Assembly (NCBI GenBank): GCA_013115135.1
Contig: JABANP010000137.1
Span: forward strand, 1 to 64,000
Source of the DNA: Perkinsus olseni
Taxonomy: Eukaryota > Perkinsozoa > Perkinsida > Perkinsidae
Direction: 5' to 3'
DNA: 64,000 nt
Shown: positions 22,196-32,069 of the stretch, piece after piece
Layout of the letters: every line of letters begins with the position of its first letter
Position numbering within the stretch: position 1 is the first letter of the stretch
Translations under genes and position numbers: made by a program
The notes under the pieces: model-generated
Seen by the model: only the letters and a program-made list of their open reading frames with translations
Databases searched by the model: none
Told to the model about the DNA's origin: nothing

Positions 22196-23227
22196 ATGAG
22201 TATGGAATGGTCTCGACGGTCCGCGGTGTGCCTGCGGCTGAGGGCTCTTACCGAGAGATGTGATGCATCGGAGGACGGCCTCTCTTGGATCATGTGGTCA
22301 TTTCTGTCTACACCAAAGTTCACTCTGTCACCTCTCTACACTGCGCACCGTGAAGGCTACATATCCGGGATGGACTCATTGGGAGGAAGCTCCGTCATGC
22401 TGAGTGTTGAGCCCGACGGTGAGGGTATAAGCAAGATCAGCGGGCATAATATGAATAGTGAGGAGATGAGAGTGGTGGTTGATGAGTTTCAACTTGATGC
22501 ACGGCCGTCGAATATTTGTACGGATGGTGAGGTCTTATATCATTCCGGGGTCGTGTGCGTGTCGCTATCCAATGGTGGTCGCATAGGATGGATTCCCCCA
22601 CCACCAGGAGCAGACAAGAACCTGTCAGGAACAAGCTGTGTGGCCAATGGGGAGCTCTATATGTTGGGGTGCGGAGACCGCAAGTTATTTAAAACCAGAT
22701 TTCCTCCCCTCGGCTGTTTTGAGCAATCAGCTGAGCTCGTTGGCCGAAGTGCTTCGGCGCACAGTTTCGAGTGGGAGCTTGTTGCAGATCTCCCGATCAA
22801 GGTTTCTGAAGTGGACGTATTGACCAGAAATGATGGTAAACTCAAATTCGTCTGTGTGGGACGTGATCCTAGCACTTGGGAGTGTTATATCTACTATGTC
22901 GGCTATGAGGGTGATACGAGGTTCGAGCCTTTCGAGCGTGCTTGGATGTGCAAATTCGTTCCATCCTACGACGAGCTAGTATGTGTTGCTGGCTCCCCTG
23001 AGACCCAAAATTTTCCTTGGATAAGTTTGGTGGATATCTGGTCGATGTCAATGGTCTTTTTCCAGAATCGTCAGGGTGACTACGACTGGGACCAGAATAT
23101 CAGCGCCGACTGTTATCTTGCTATCACGGAGAACGGTCTTGTTGTTCTTGCCCAGCAAAAAACCGGTGGTTACGAGCTGCCAATCTTTGGGGTGCTGGTC
23201 TCGCGACTTCAACGCTCGATCGAGTGA
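22196..23227 (+). CDS. Family A protein, copy A11, intact
   Basis: A 343-residue frame from ATG 22196 (MSMEWSRRSAVCLRLRAL); upstream in-frame codons to 22076 are open, but family starts align here. The modules are GMDSLGGSSVMLSVEPD, ISGHNMNSEEMRVVVDEF, CTDGEVLYHS, CVANGELYMLGCGDRKLFKT, RAWMCKFVPSYDELVCVAG, ISLVDIWSMSMVF and YLAITENGLVVLAQQK. A short deletion removes the segment after LYHS that in sisters reads DxxARPGxVM. No signal peptide. Function unknown. Confidence 0.85.
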   Translation: MSMEWSRRSAVCLRLRALTERCDASEDGLSWIMWSFLSTPKFTLSPLYTAHREGYISGMDSLGGSSVMLSVEPDGEGISKISGHNMNSEEMRVVVDEFQLDARPSNICTDGEVLYHSGVVCVSLSNGGRIGWIPPPPGADKNLSGTSCVANGELYMLGCGDRKLFKTRFPPLGCFEQSAELVGRSASAHSFEWELVADLPIKVSEVDVLTRNDGKLKFVCVGRDPSTWECYIYYVGYEGDTRFEPFERAWMCKFVPSYDELVCVAGSPETQNFPWISLVDIWSMSMVFFQNRQGDYDWDQNISADCYLAITENGLVVLAQQKTGGYELPIFGVLVSRLQRSIE

Positions 23228-23855
23228 TGTCGCTATTAGTAGAGTTACTTTATGTTTTTAGCAATGGCATTGCTGCAATGGCCTCATGAATGAATGGTAA
23301 ATTTTTTTCATCTTTCAAGTTGGTTTCGCGCTCCAACGGACTTTGCGTTGACTAGGCCACCCGAAGGCAGCGATGTTTACTTGTGTAAGGAGGGCCGTAG
23401 GTTCCACTGAGGGTGAAACCATCGCGGCAGGGGACGTAGTCACACAATCCCGCACTACTCAAGCTGGTGGTTTCCGATGATGATGCTAGTTCTAGCTGCG
23501 TTACGATACTAGTTTCTGGATTGGTAATTTGTGCACGGCAATCGCGAGCGGTTGTCCTGCGGAGACGCGTGGACCACTTTCCTACTGCCTCTCTTGTTAG
23601 TTTCTCTATGCTACATCGGCGTGAGCGGGTCTGCGGCACTCGCCGTTGCCTGCCCGCCGCCTTTCCAGGTGGAATTCAACCCTCCCATCTTCAACCTAAC
23701 CGAGTCTGCGGGCGAGCCATGGTAGCCCTGGCATCAAGGGGTCTCAGGCTGGACGAGTCCAGTGTTGGGGTGCATGCGTGTTCTCAAGCCCGGCACTCCG
23801 GTGCAATGGCAGACGGGGCGCCGGTGTTCTCTTGCCTGTATACGGGGACAAAGGG

Positions 23856-23872
23856 AGTACGCAGTGCGTACT
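23856..23872. repeat. 8-bp palindrome, 1-nt loop
   Basis: Arms 23856-23863 and 23865-23872 are perfect complements around one G. Confidence 0.8.
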
Positions 23873-24116
23873 ACGCACGCAACACAATGTACGCATACGC
23901 TCTACCCAAAGCACATAAGATACGTGCGCGCAGATGCCGAACAAACACATATGCTTCACTGTCTCAGTTAAAAAGTCAATTGCGGATCGCACGTAGCGGT
24001 CGCTGTGGCTCCCACAGGAGCTGCGGTAAAACTAATCGGGTGCAAGATGATCTCTATCTGGTCTCCGTGGTTGAGCAATCGACTGCGAGCGGAGGTATAT
24101 ACAATAAGCACACCCG

Positions 24117-24133
24117 AGTCGGGTGACCCGACT
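24117..24133. repeat. 8-bp GC-rich palindrome, 1-nt loop
   Basis: Arms AGTCGGGT and ACCCGACT flank one G. It carries the same GGGT/ACCC core seen in the 6611-6655 hairpin. Confidence 0.8.
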
Positions 24134-24299
24134 GGTGTTCTGGGCCTCCGATACCCTCGGCCGGGTCAGTGCCTGTAGGATATGTCGCTCGTCGCCAGGC
24201 CATGGTTCTCACGGTCACGTCGCTGCTTACTGATGATTGGCCATGGTCCTATCGGACCGTGTGCCTCGTTACAAACTCTTGTATATGGCGGTCGGGTCG

Positions 24300-24314
24300 G
24301 ACCCCGCCGGGGTC
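24300..24314. repeat. 7-bp GC-rich palindrome, 1-nt loop
   Basis: GACCCCG, C, CGGGGTC. It sits in a G/C-run stretch (24285-24330) with other short complementary words. Confidence 0.75.
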
Positions 24315-24544
24315 ACCCTGGGGGGTCCTCTCCGAGCACAGGTCAGTGCCATGTCATGATGTCACCGCCCCTAGCGGGTGAGTGAGATTGTACGGCCAGG
24401 TTACCAGCTGCTCCTCTCGATTCTTCCTGGTTAACATGTCGTCGTCCTTGTCACTTGACGTGGAGGCAAGTTTCGATGTGTCTCCCTCCTGGGCAATTAT
24501 GTAGAGCCTATGCTGGCAACCAGGCTCTCCAGATGCTGTCATTT

Positions 24545-24780
24545 GCTTCCATTTGCATCGATTGCGATCTGAGATCCGGGGAAGTTGCGTAGGGTTCTCG
24601 ACGTTGCTGAAGTCGAAATTCGGCTGTCGAATGCACGTTGCGAACTGAACGGTCGGCGTGGTAGGCTACTGCGCGACTCGTTGGTAGTAGCCGAGGGTGT
24701 CGGCTTGATGAGTTTTCACTTGAGACTCTCACAACATACTTTCGCCGGTCTCCGAATTCCGCTCCTCTCCAAAGCTTAAC
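24545..24780. repeat. Duplicated leader block, copy 2
   Basis: Similar to 17790-18015 over its length; it lies about 100 bp upstream of the A12 start. Short frames with GRRGRLLRD in both copies reflect the shared DNA and are not strong evidence of coding. Confidence 0.6.
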
Positions 24781-24881
24781 GACTGAGCACCTTATCTCGT
24801 GAAGTTCTGCCTACGTGGTTCGATCGTGGGGAAAATAGGGTTCATGGTGCAATGACTCAGTTCCTCGGCTTATCAGTTTGA

Positions 24882-25934
24882 ATGCCAGAGGAACCATCCT
24901 GGCACTCAGCAGCGTGTCTGCGCATGAAGGCTCTCAACAATGTGTTCGGTTCATCTGAAGGCGATCTCCTCTGGAGCACATGGTCATTTCTCGCTTTCCC
25001 AAGGCCTACCCTATCGATCCTGTACACGGTATACCGCGAGGGACACATTTTCGGGATGGACTCATTCGGTGAAAGCTCCGTCCTTCTGAGTGTTGACCCA
25101 CATGGTGATGGCATACGCATGATCAGTGGCCATGATATGAATAATAGTGACATGAGGGTGGTGGTTGACGAATTCGAAGTCGATAGGCACCCTGAGAGCA
25201 TCTTTACCGATGGTGTGAGCTTATATTATCCCGATTACGATGCTCGGCCGGGTTGGGTTATGCGCAGGTCTCTCTGCAATGATGAGCGTAGGGATTTAAT
25301 TCGCTCGCCACCGGGTACGGACACATACGATAATCTGTCAGAAACTAACTGTGTGTCCAATGGGCAGCTTTTTATGGTGGGGTATGGAGCAGGTAAACTT
25401 TTCAAAACTAAAATTCCTCCGCTCCCTAACGAACACCTGGATGGGTTCCGTAGCCCGCATCCTTTTATAGATGGTGTTGAGTGGAAGCCTGTTGCTGATC
25501 TACCGGTCAATCGTTACTCCACCGTTACTGATATCGACATCATAGCCGAAGGTGATGATAAGTTGAGATTGGTCTGTGTTGGCTATGATGACGATAGTCG
25601 TGAGCGTTTCATTTATCATTTCGATAGTGATAGAGGCGGTACCTTGAAGCGTCACTCCGGCGCCCGGTTGTGCAAGTTCGTTCCTTCCTACGACGAGCTA
25701 GTATGCGTCGCCTCTCGGCCCGACTCTCAGACGTTTTCGTGGACCATCAGTTTGGTTGATGTCTGGTCCATGTCGGTGATCTACACGCTCGATTATCCAT
25801 GCCACTCAAAGTACAGATCGTTCTGTGCTTACATGGCCATCACGGAGGGTGGTCTTATCGTTCTAGCTCAGCAGAGAGGCTCCTTTGACCCACTATTCAA
25901 AGTTATCGTGTGGCGTCTGAGGTTCTGCAGTTGA
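24882..25934 (+). CDS. Family A protein, copy A12, intact
   Basis: A 350-residue frame from ATG 24882 (MPEEPSWHSAACLRMKAL). All modules are present: LLWSTWSFLAFPRPTLS, GMDSFGESSVLLSVDP, ISGHDMNNSDMRVVVDEFE, FTDGVSLYYPDYDARPGWVM, PPGTDTYDNLSETNCVSNGQ, GAGKLFKTKIPPL, GARLCKFVPSYDELVCVAS, WTISLVDVWSMSVIYTLD and YMAITEGGLIVLAQQ. It and A9 are a recent pair by sequence and by flanks. It is a good reference copy for the family. No targeting signal is visible; the function is unknown. Confidence 0.87.
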   Translation: MPEEPSWHSAACLRMKALNNVFGSSEGDLLWSTWSFLAFPRPTLSILYTVYREGHIFGMDSFGESSVLLSVDPHGDGIRMISGHDMNNSDMRVVVDEFEVDRHPESIFTDGVSLYYPDYDARPGWVMRRSLCNDERRDLIRSPPGTDTYDNLSETNCVSNGQLFMVGYGAGKLFKTKIPPLPNEHLDGFRSPHPFIDGVEWKPVADLPVNRYSTVTDIDIIAEGDDKLRLVCVGYDDDSRERFIYHFDSDRGGTLKRHSGARLCKFVPSYDELVCVASRPDSQTFSWTISLVDVWSMSVIYTLDYPCHSKYRSFCAYMAITEGGLIVLAQQRGSFDPLFKVIVWRLRFCS

Positions 25935-27155
25935 TGGCGTCTGTGATACAGTTTCCATGGGATTTTATCTTCTGGAATGGGAACTGTTGGTTTCGCGAGC
26001 ATTATTAGCATATAAAGAAGTCTCCGGTTCCTTCCTATAGCTGGAGCATGTTTCAAGTTAGTTCTCGTGTTCTCGAGTAGGCTAACAGTTCAGTAGGAGT
26101 ATGGACGACTCGAGGCTTTGTACCTCACCGTCTGTCTCCTATCATTAAGTATCGATTATTGAGGCTAACGCGGCACAACTTTTTCATGTTGCCGAGTACT
26201 GTTAGTCCGAGCACTGGACGTTTGATGGGATAATCTGCTGTTGTGACTACGGGCGCTTGTAATTGAGTCTGTCTTTACAGTAATTCCAGAATACTATCCG
26301 ATCTGCTCTGCTTCTCACTCCCGTGGATGATCATCTCTCCGTCGTATCATCTACCAAGTGTCATCAGAGTACAGCTTTAGTTATTCTATCGCTGGTCCAG
26401 TTGCTCACCCCCTACTCATTCATATTATCACAAGAAGGTTTGCATTCAGATCCAGGAGTGTTACGTTATTGAGTCATCATGGTTGCCAACAGCACTACAG
26501 CTTTTCCGGGGCTGAGGTTTCTCAGCGCGGACCATTGACAAACAACACATGAATGAATCACTGCCGAAGTGGAACTGGAGTGAGTCCGAGCCTCATCACA
26601 GCGGATTTTGGAACTTCCGATTCCGAAGTAATTCAGCCAGTCTGAAGCACGCAAAACTTCCGCTCGTTGAAATATCAGTCGCTACTCATGGTACCGTTCA
26701 AGCTATCTGACAGCCGACATGGCAGTTCTCATGTATGAATCTCCAGGTACATGGCGTGGATCGCCGTTATTATAACAGCATTATGCATAACATGTCCAAG
26801 AATGAGCTTTCAAATTCGTCGTCATTGTATCGCATTATTGAGGTATACTCCAAGATAATGTGGCGCACTGTAGAATGGCCTCGGCATCCTGCGACATATT
26901 TGCTCCATGGGGTGTTAGCTCGCGGAGGAGAAAGCTAGATGTCCGGGTTTGCTATTTTTGACCTCCTTGGTCACCAGTGAGAGAGTTTCCTCATCTTTCT
27001 TCGTGTCGCTTGCGGAGATATTGGGAGGCAGTTAGTAGGGTCATGGGCGAAATGAGGCTTTCGTCCTTGTCCGAAGACAATTTAGTCCACCTTGCCTTCG
27101 AGGTCATTCATGTTCATCAATGCGAAGTGTAGTGTTTCCGCGACAGTCCTTCAGA
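25935..27155. other. Spacer A12-A13, part duplicated from or with the A9 flank
   Basis: The first 800 bp align with the A9 flank (20035-20440). The remainder to A13 has no recognised gene; the last about 60 bp before A13 match the bases before A10. Confidence 0.55.
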
Positions 27156-28185
27156 ATGTCTATGCAATTGTGTCGGCACACCGCGGTGTGTCTGCGTCTA
27201 AGCGCTCTCAGGAAGAGATGTGACTCATCAGAGAGCGGCCTTATGTGGACCTCATGGTCATTCCTGACGGCTGGAAGGCCTACCCTATCTCTTGTGTATG
27301 CTGCCGAACGCGAGGGATACGTGTGCGGGATGAACACGTTCGGGCGAGGTTCCGCTGTGCTGAGCATTCTTTCAGATCGCTCCAGGCCTATGCTGATCAG
27401 CTCCCATGATTTCGACGATGAGAACTTTGGGGTGATGACTGATAGGTTCGAAGTGGACGGGAGAAACAATAAGTATTTGTGTTGACGGAGACTGCATATA
27501 TTATCCCCAATTGAACCGACGGAGCATGGCCCGTGTGTCCCTCTCCAGCGGTGTTCGTGTGGAAGTGATCCCTGCCCCGCCAACCACTAGCTCACGTGAG
27601 TACTTCACGCAATTCAACTACGTGTCAAATGGGCATCTTTTCGTGGCAATGCGCGGTAAACTGATCAGAACTAGACTATCTCCGCTCGGTGAACATCATG
27701 AGCAATCAGTGCTTGGCAGAACTGGTTCCACCGACGGTGTTGGCTGGGAGGCTGTTGCTGATATCAAACTCGTCGTTACTGGTCTGGATGTGATCGCCAG
27801 GAGTGATGATGAATTCCAGTTAGTCTACGTGGGCCGTAATGCCGACACCGACGACTTCGCGACCTACATCCACCATATTGATTATGAAGGGAATGAAAGG
27901 CTCGAGCCCTACGAAGACGCATGGCTGTGTAGATTCGTTCCTTCCAATGATGAGCTAGTGTGTGTGGCTGGCGGGCTCGACTCCTCCGACGTTCCTTGGA
28001 TTAGCTTGGTGGACGTCTGGTCCATGTCGGTGCTCTTCGTGCTGGACCGTCCAGGAGGCATCGGAAAGTACAACAAGTTCGGAGAGTCCTGGTATTTAGC
28101 TGCCATGGAGAACTGTCTTGTGGTTGTTGGTCAGCAAAGGTCAGCGAACCCAGTCTTCCAAATAATGGTCTGGGAACTTCAGTGA
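27156..28185 (+). pseudogene. Family A copy A13, one frameshift shared with A14
   Basis: ATG 27156 (MSMQLCRHTAVCLRLSALRK) opens a frame to 27485. The family frame (SICVDGDCIYYP) continues in another register: AACAATAAGTATTTG has one extra base near 27470. From there it is open to 28185 with YVSNGHLFVA, DAWLCRFVPSNDELVCVAG, ISLVDVWSMSVLF and YLAAMENCLVVVGQQ. The identical lesion occurs in A14, so it predates that duplication and is not a random sequencing error in one copy. Confidence 0.8.
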
Positions 28186-29103
28186 TTGACCGAATGCCCA
28201 CGCGTTCGATTAGAAGTTGTCTCGATCATCACACCCTCACCATGAGGGCCTCGTGATTATTATAGCATGGTTGTTATGATCGCATCAATTCATATGACCT
28301 GTGTCGCGTTTACTACCAGCCTTCCTGCCCAGTGAGTCGCGGTTCAGTAGCTTCGAAGATGGCGAGTTCACTACTGACAAACGTCTCGTCGCCATGCCCG
28401 CTGCAATGCTATTGCCTCGTGGAATGTGTACCGCGATAGCATATGTTGCAGATTCTCAATCAAAACTCAATTCGGTGAAAAACATGCGTGCCACCGAGTG
28501 ATCGCCGCTGCACCCTTCATGATGATGACAGTGTGCACGAAAATGACTAGTGATGAGCACGTCGCGATCATCGCGACGCGATGCCTCATTCCTGATGGTC
28601 TTATGAGTGCAGAACTCTTGCACTCGTATCTTTAGGCAGTCCAATCGCATAAGTAGGGAGACTGGTATTGACCAATCAGGCAATAGTTGTGTAGAGAGAC
28701 ATCACTATGGTCTGATTACACTAGCGATCATCACGGCCTCGTATTTTGTGATGGTGTCTATAACTTCGTGGGGTTGCTGGAGTATAATGAGGGGATTCAT
28801 GAGGACGACGAATGCTCAATCGGGTTGTTTTGGATTTTCCTCAATGGTTGCTTTTGTTTCTTTCCGTTATAGATCGGTTGTGCAACAACAGCCTCTCAAC
28901 GCCAACCTCTCGCAGCTCGAACCCAAGTTCCAGTCTCATGAACGGGGGACCAGAGTCTAATCGCTAGACTATGAGAACGTGCATCGTGTTTAGTTGACGC
29001 TCCTTACTGGCCGGAGGGGTGGCAGACGTGTCATACAATAAGGCTTATCCAGACATCTCGTTAATGGCTTCTACAGTCCTCGCAAAGATGGCAAGCGAGT
29101 TGG
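28186..29103. repeat. Duplicated spacer and A-gene start, copy 1
   Basis: Nearly identical to 31183-32085 apart from small indels (for example about 20 bp more near 28560, and a one-base difference near 28780). It ends with the leader and first codons of a family A gene (ATGGCAAGCGAGTTG), where the match to copy 2 stops abruptly because A15 continues there and this copy switches to family B sequence. Confidence 0.85.
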
Positions 29104-29494
29104 CAACGGTAGGGTCTGCGCTGGCTCGTTTGGTGGTCAACGTGATGAGATGTTCTTCGTCTACGATATGTACAAGGATGCCGTCCTCGCACCGCCTGAG
29201 TGCCACTGCCCCGAGGGTCTTCTTCCTCGCTGTGAGTACGAGTGCTTCGGCTATGAAGACATCTGCTCCCTGAGCATAAGCGATGACTGGAAGGCCTATA
29301 TAGCTATTCGTGGTAGAAGTGAGGCTGTACGTGGCAACAGGGTCACTTACTGTGCAGGGTACTCTGTCATGAAGCTCAGACACTACGTCAAGTATACCCG
29401 TCACGAGGACCATGGATTCCATATGGAGTACATGGAGGAGGAAGAACGAGAACTCTACGGTTCCGATTACGATAGTGATGAAAGTGACTTTTAG
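29104..29494 (+). pseudogene. A/B chimera: family A start fused to family B 3' part (B2)
   Basis: Upstream of about 29103 the sequence is the start of an A15-like gene (MASTVLAKMASEL). From about 29105 it is nearly identical to B1 from 39243, including RDEMFFVYDMYKDAVLAPPE, ISDDWKAYIAIRG and the acidic end GSDYDSDESDF with stop at 29494. The A frame does not continue in register into the B frame, so no joined A/B protein is expected; a B-only product from ATG 29150 is possible. Confidence 0.8.
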
Positions 29495-30128
29495 GCGGTG
29501 CTGGCTCAGTGCTGTACAGGAGAGTTTTATCTTCGGTGGACTCCTGCCGAGTCTATATATGCAGAAAGCTGCTTAGTCTGGGATTACGGTCGACTCATTG
29601 TGTGTTTTGTTATCTAGATCAGTGGTAGAGATTGATGACTCGTAGCTGAGCAATCAAATGACAACCAACATTTTCCTCTGAGTTTTCGCTCGCTTGTGAA
29701 ATTGAGTTCAAGTGAAAGCGCTCGGGGCCTCATTTTTACAGCTCACTTCCCCGAGGACATAAGCCTTCGCCCGCACAGATACCGTATCGCTGTGATCCCT
29801 GCTCCAGTGCCGAGGCTAAGAAGCTGTTTCGGTTGTTTGTTTTCCGCACTGTATCGGAAAGAAGAGCCACCGATCTTCGAGGATTTCTTCAACCACAGCT
29901 GCATGGTACTCCGTCGCATAGTGTGAGCTCAATAGATACAAGACTGGTTGTGCACAGGACCGTCTTGTCAAGACGCTCGAGAATGTATGTCATGAAATGT
30001 AACTCCGCGGTGAGCCACGGGTCAGCAGAACTTTGCTCGCCGTGGGACCGTTCTGCGATGATCGCAGGCTGGGTGCGATACTAACACCCTTAATTTCATT
30101 GTCAGTCGAACTCTGTTTCATTGATTTT
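29495..30128. repeat. Family B 3' flank, copy of 39632-40255
   Basis: Almost identical to the DNA after B1, up to TTTCATT at about 30121, where it breaks and A14 begins in mid-codon. It contains only short frames. Confidence 0.85.
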
Positions 30129-31182
30129 CACCGCGGTGTGTCTGCGTCTAAGCGCTCTCAGGAAGAGATGTGACTCATCAGAGAGCGGCCTTATGTGGAC
30201 CTCATGGTCATTCCTGACGGCTGGAAGGCCTACCCTATCTCTTGTGTATGCTGCCGAACGCGAGGGATACGTGTGCGGGATGAACACGTTCGGGCGAGGT
30301 TCCGCTGTGCTGAGCATTCTTTCAGATCGCTCCAGGCCTATGCTGATCAGCTCCCATGATTTCGACGATGAGAACTTTGGGGTGATGACTGATAGGTTCG
30401 AAGTGGACGGGAGAAACAATAAGTATTTGTGTTGACGGAGACTGCATATATTATCCTCAATCGAACCGACGGAGCATGGTCCGTGTGTCTCTTTCCAGTG
30501 GTGATTGTGTGGAAGTGATCCCTGTCCCGCCAAGCACTAGCTCACGTGAGTATTTCACGCAATTCAACTACGTGTCAAATGGGCATCTTTTCGTGGCAGT
30601 GCGCGGTAAACTGATCAGAACTAGACTATCTCCGCTCGGTGAACATCACGAGCAATCAGAGCTTGGCAGAACTGGTTCCACCGACGGTGTTGGGTGGGAG
30701 GCTGTTGCTGGTATCAAACTCGTCGTTACTGGTATGGATGTGATCGTCAGGAGTGATGATGAATTCCAGTTAGTCTACGTGGGCCGTAATGCCGACACCG
30801 ACGACTTCGCGACCTACATCCACCATATTGATTATGAAGGGAATGAAAACCTCGAGCCTTACGAAGACGCATGGCTGTGTAGATTCGTTCCTTCCAATGG
30901 TGAGCTAGTGTGTGTGGCTGGCGGTCTCGACTCCTTCGACGTTCCTTGGATTAGCTTGGTGATGTATTCGGGTTTTACCTTCGGGATACCAAGAAACCCG
31001 AATAGCTTGGTGTCTGGTCCATGTCGGTGCTCTTCGTGCTGGACCGTCCAGGAGGCATCGGAAAGTACAACAAGTTCGGAGAGTCCTGGTATTTAGCTGC
31101 CATGGAGAACTGTCTTGTGGTTGTTGGTCAGCAAAGGTCAGCGAACCCAGTCTTCCAAATAATGGTCTGGGAACTTCAGTGA
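30129..31182 (+). pseudogene. Family A copy A14, 5' truncated, frameshifted, palindrome insertion
   Basis: A near-identical duplicate of A13 that starts at CCGCGGTGTGTCTGCG without the ATG and first codons. It has the same extra base near 30420 as A13. At 30965-31004 a palindrome interrupts the SLVDVWSMSV stretch and breaks the frame again; after it the sequence matches A13 to the stop. A few substitutions separate A13 and A14, so the duplication is recent but not an assembly repeat. Confidence 0.83.
30965..31004. mobile_element. Small palindromic insertion flanked by a 10-nt direct repeat
   Basis: Arms 30965-30975 and 30994-31004 are perfect 11-bp complements (TATTCGGGTTT). The insertion lies between two copies of TAGCTTGGTG; A13 has one copy at this place and no insertion. 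After the second copy four bases (GACG) of the A13 sequence are missing. This is what a small non-autonomous element, or a template-switch event, would leave. Confidence 0.72.
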
Positions 31183-32069
31183 TTGACCGAATGCCCACGC
31201 GATCGATTAAAAGTTGACTCGATCATCACACCCTCACCATGAGGGCCCCGTGATTATTATAGCATGGTTGTTATGATCGCATCAATTCATATGACCTGTG
31301 TCGCGTTTACTACCAGCCTTCCTGCCCAGTGAGTCGCGGTTCATTAGCTTCGAAGATGGCGAGTTCACTACTGATAATCGTCTCGTCGCCATGACCGCTG
31401 CAATGCTATTGCCTCGTGGAATGTGTACCGCAATAGCAGATGCTGCAGACTCTCAATCAAAACTCAACTCAGTGAGAGACATGTGTGCCACCGAGTGATC
31501 GCCGCTGCACCCTTCATGATGATGACAGTGTGCACGAAAATGACTAGTGATGAGCACTTCGCGATGCCTCATTCCTGATGAACTCGTGAGTGCCGAACCC
31601 TTGCACTCGTATCTTCAGGCATTCCAATCGCATGAGTAGGGAGACTGGTATTGACCAATCAGGCAATAGTTGTGTAGAGAGACATCACTATGGCCTGATT
31701 ACACTAGCGATCGTCACGGCCTCGTATTTTGTGATGGTGTCTATAACTTCGTGGGGTTGCTGAGTATAATGAGGGGATTCATGAGGACGACGAATGCTCA
31801 ATCGGGTTGTTTTGGATTTTCCTCAATGGTTGCTTTTGTTTCTTTCCGTTATAGATCGGTTGTGCAACAACAGCCTCTCAACGCCAACCTCTCGCAGCTC
31901 GAACCCAAGTTCCAGTCTCATGAACGGGGGACCAGAGTCTAATCGCTAGACTATGAGAACGTGCATCGTGTTTAGTTGACGCTCCTTACTGGCCGGAGGG
32001 GTGGCAGACGTGTCATACAATAAGGCTTATCCAGACATCTCGTTAATGGCTTCTACAGTCCTCGCAAAG
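31183..32069. repeat. Duplicated spacer, copy 2
   Basis: Nearly identical to 28186-29103. It ends in the intact start of A15. Confidence 0.85.

Larger units (their letters stand above)
23228..24881. other. Palindrome-rich spacer between A11 and A12
   Basis: It holds several small near-perfect palindromes, listed separately, and the leader block copy 2 (24545-24780). A plus-strand frame at 23531-23725 starts with ATG and has a hydrophobic stretch (FLLPLLLVSLCYIGVSG), then AVACPPPFQVEF; it could be a first exon of a secreted protein, ending at a possible GTAGCC donor, but no second exon was found. The longer frame 23467-24126 lacks coding character. Confidence 0.4.

Noticed and set aside
23467..24126. 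A 219-codon plus-strand ORF
   Set aside because: Its composition is random-like, with many Arg and Ser; it crosses two palindromes and has no paralogue or domain.
24508..24732. Minus-strand frames at 17.8-18.0 and 24.5-24.7 kb as relics of family D (AYH.DR words)
   Set aside because: Only about 20 bases resemble 750-790; the rest does not align, so the match may be chance.
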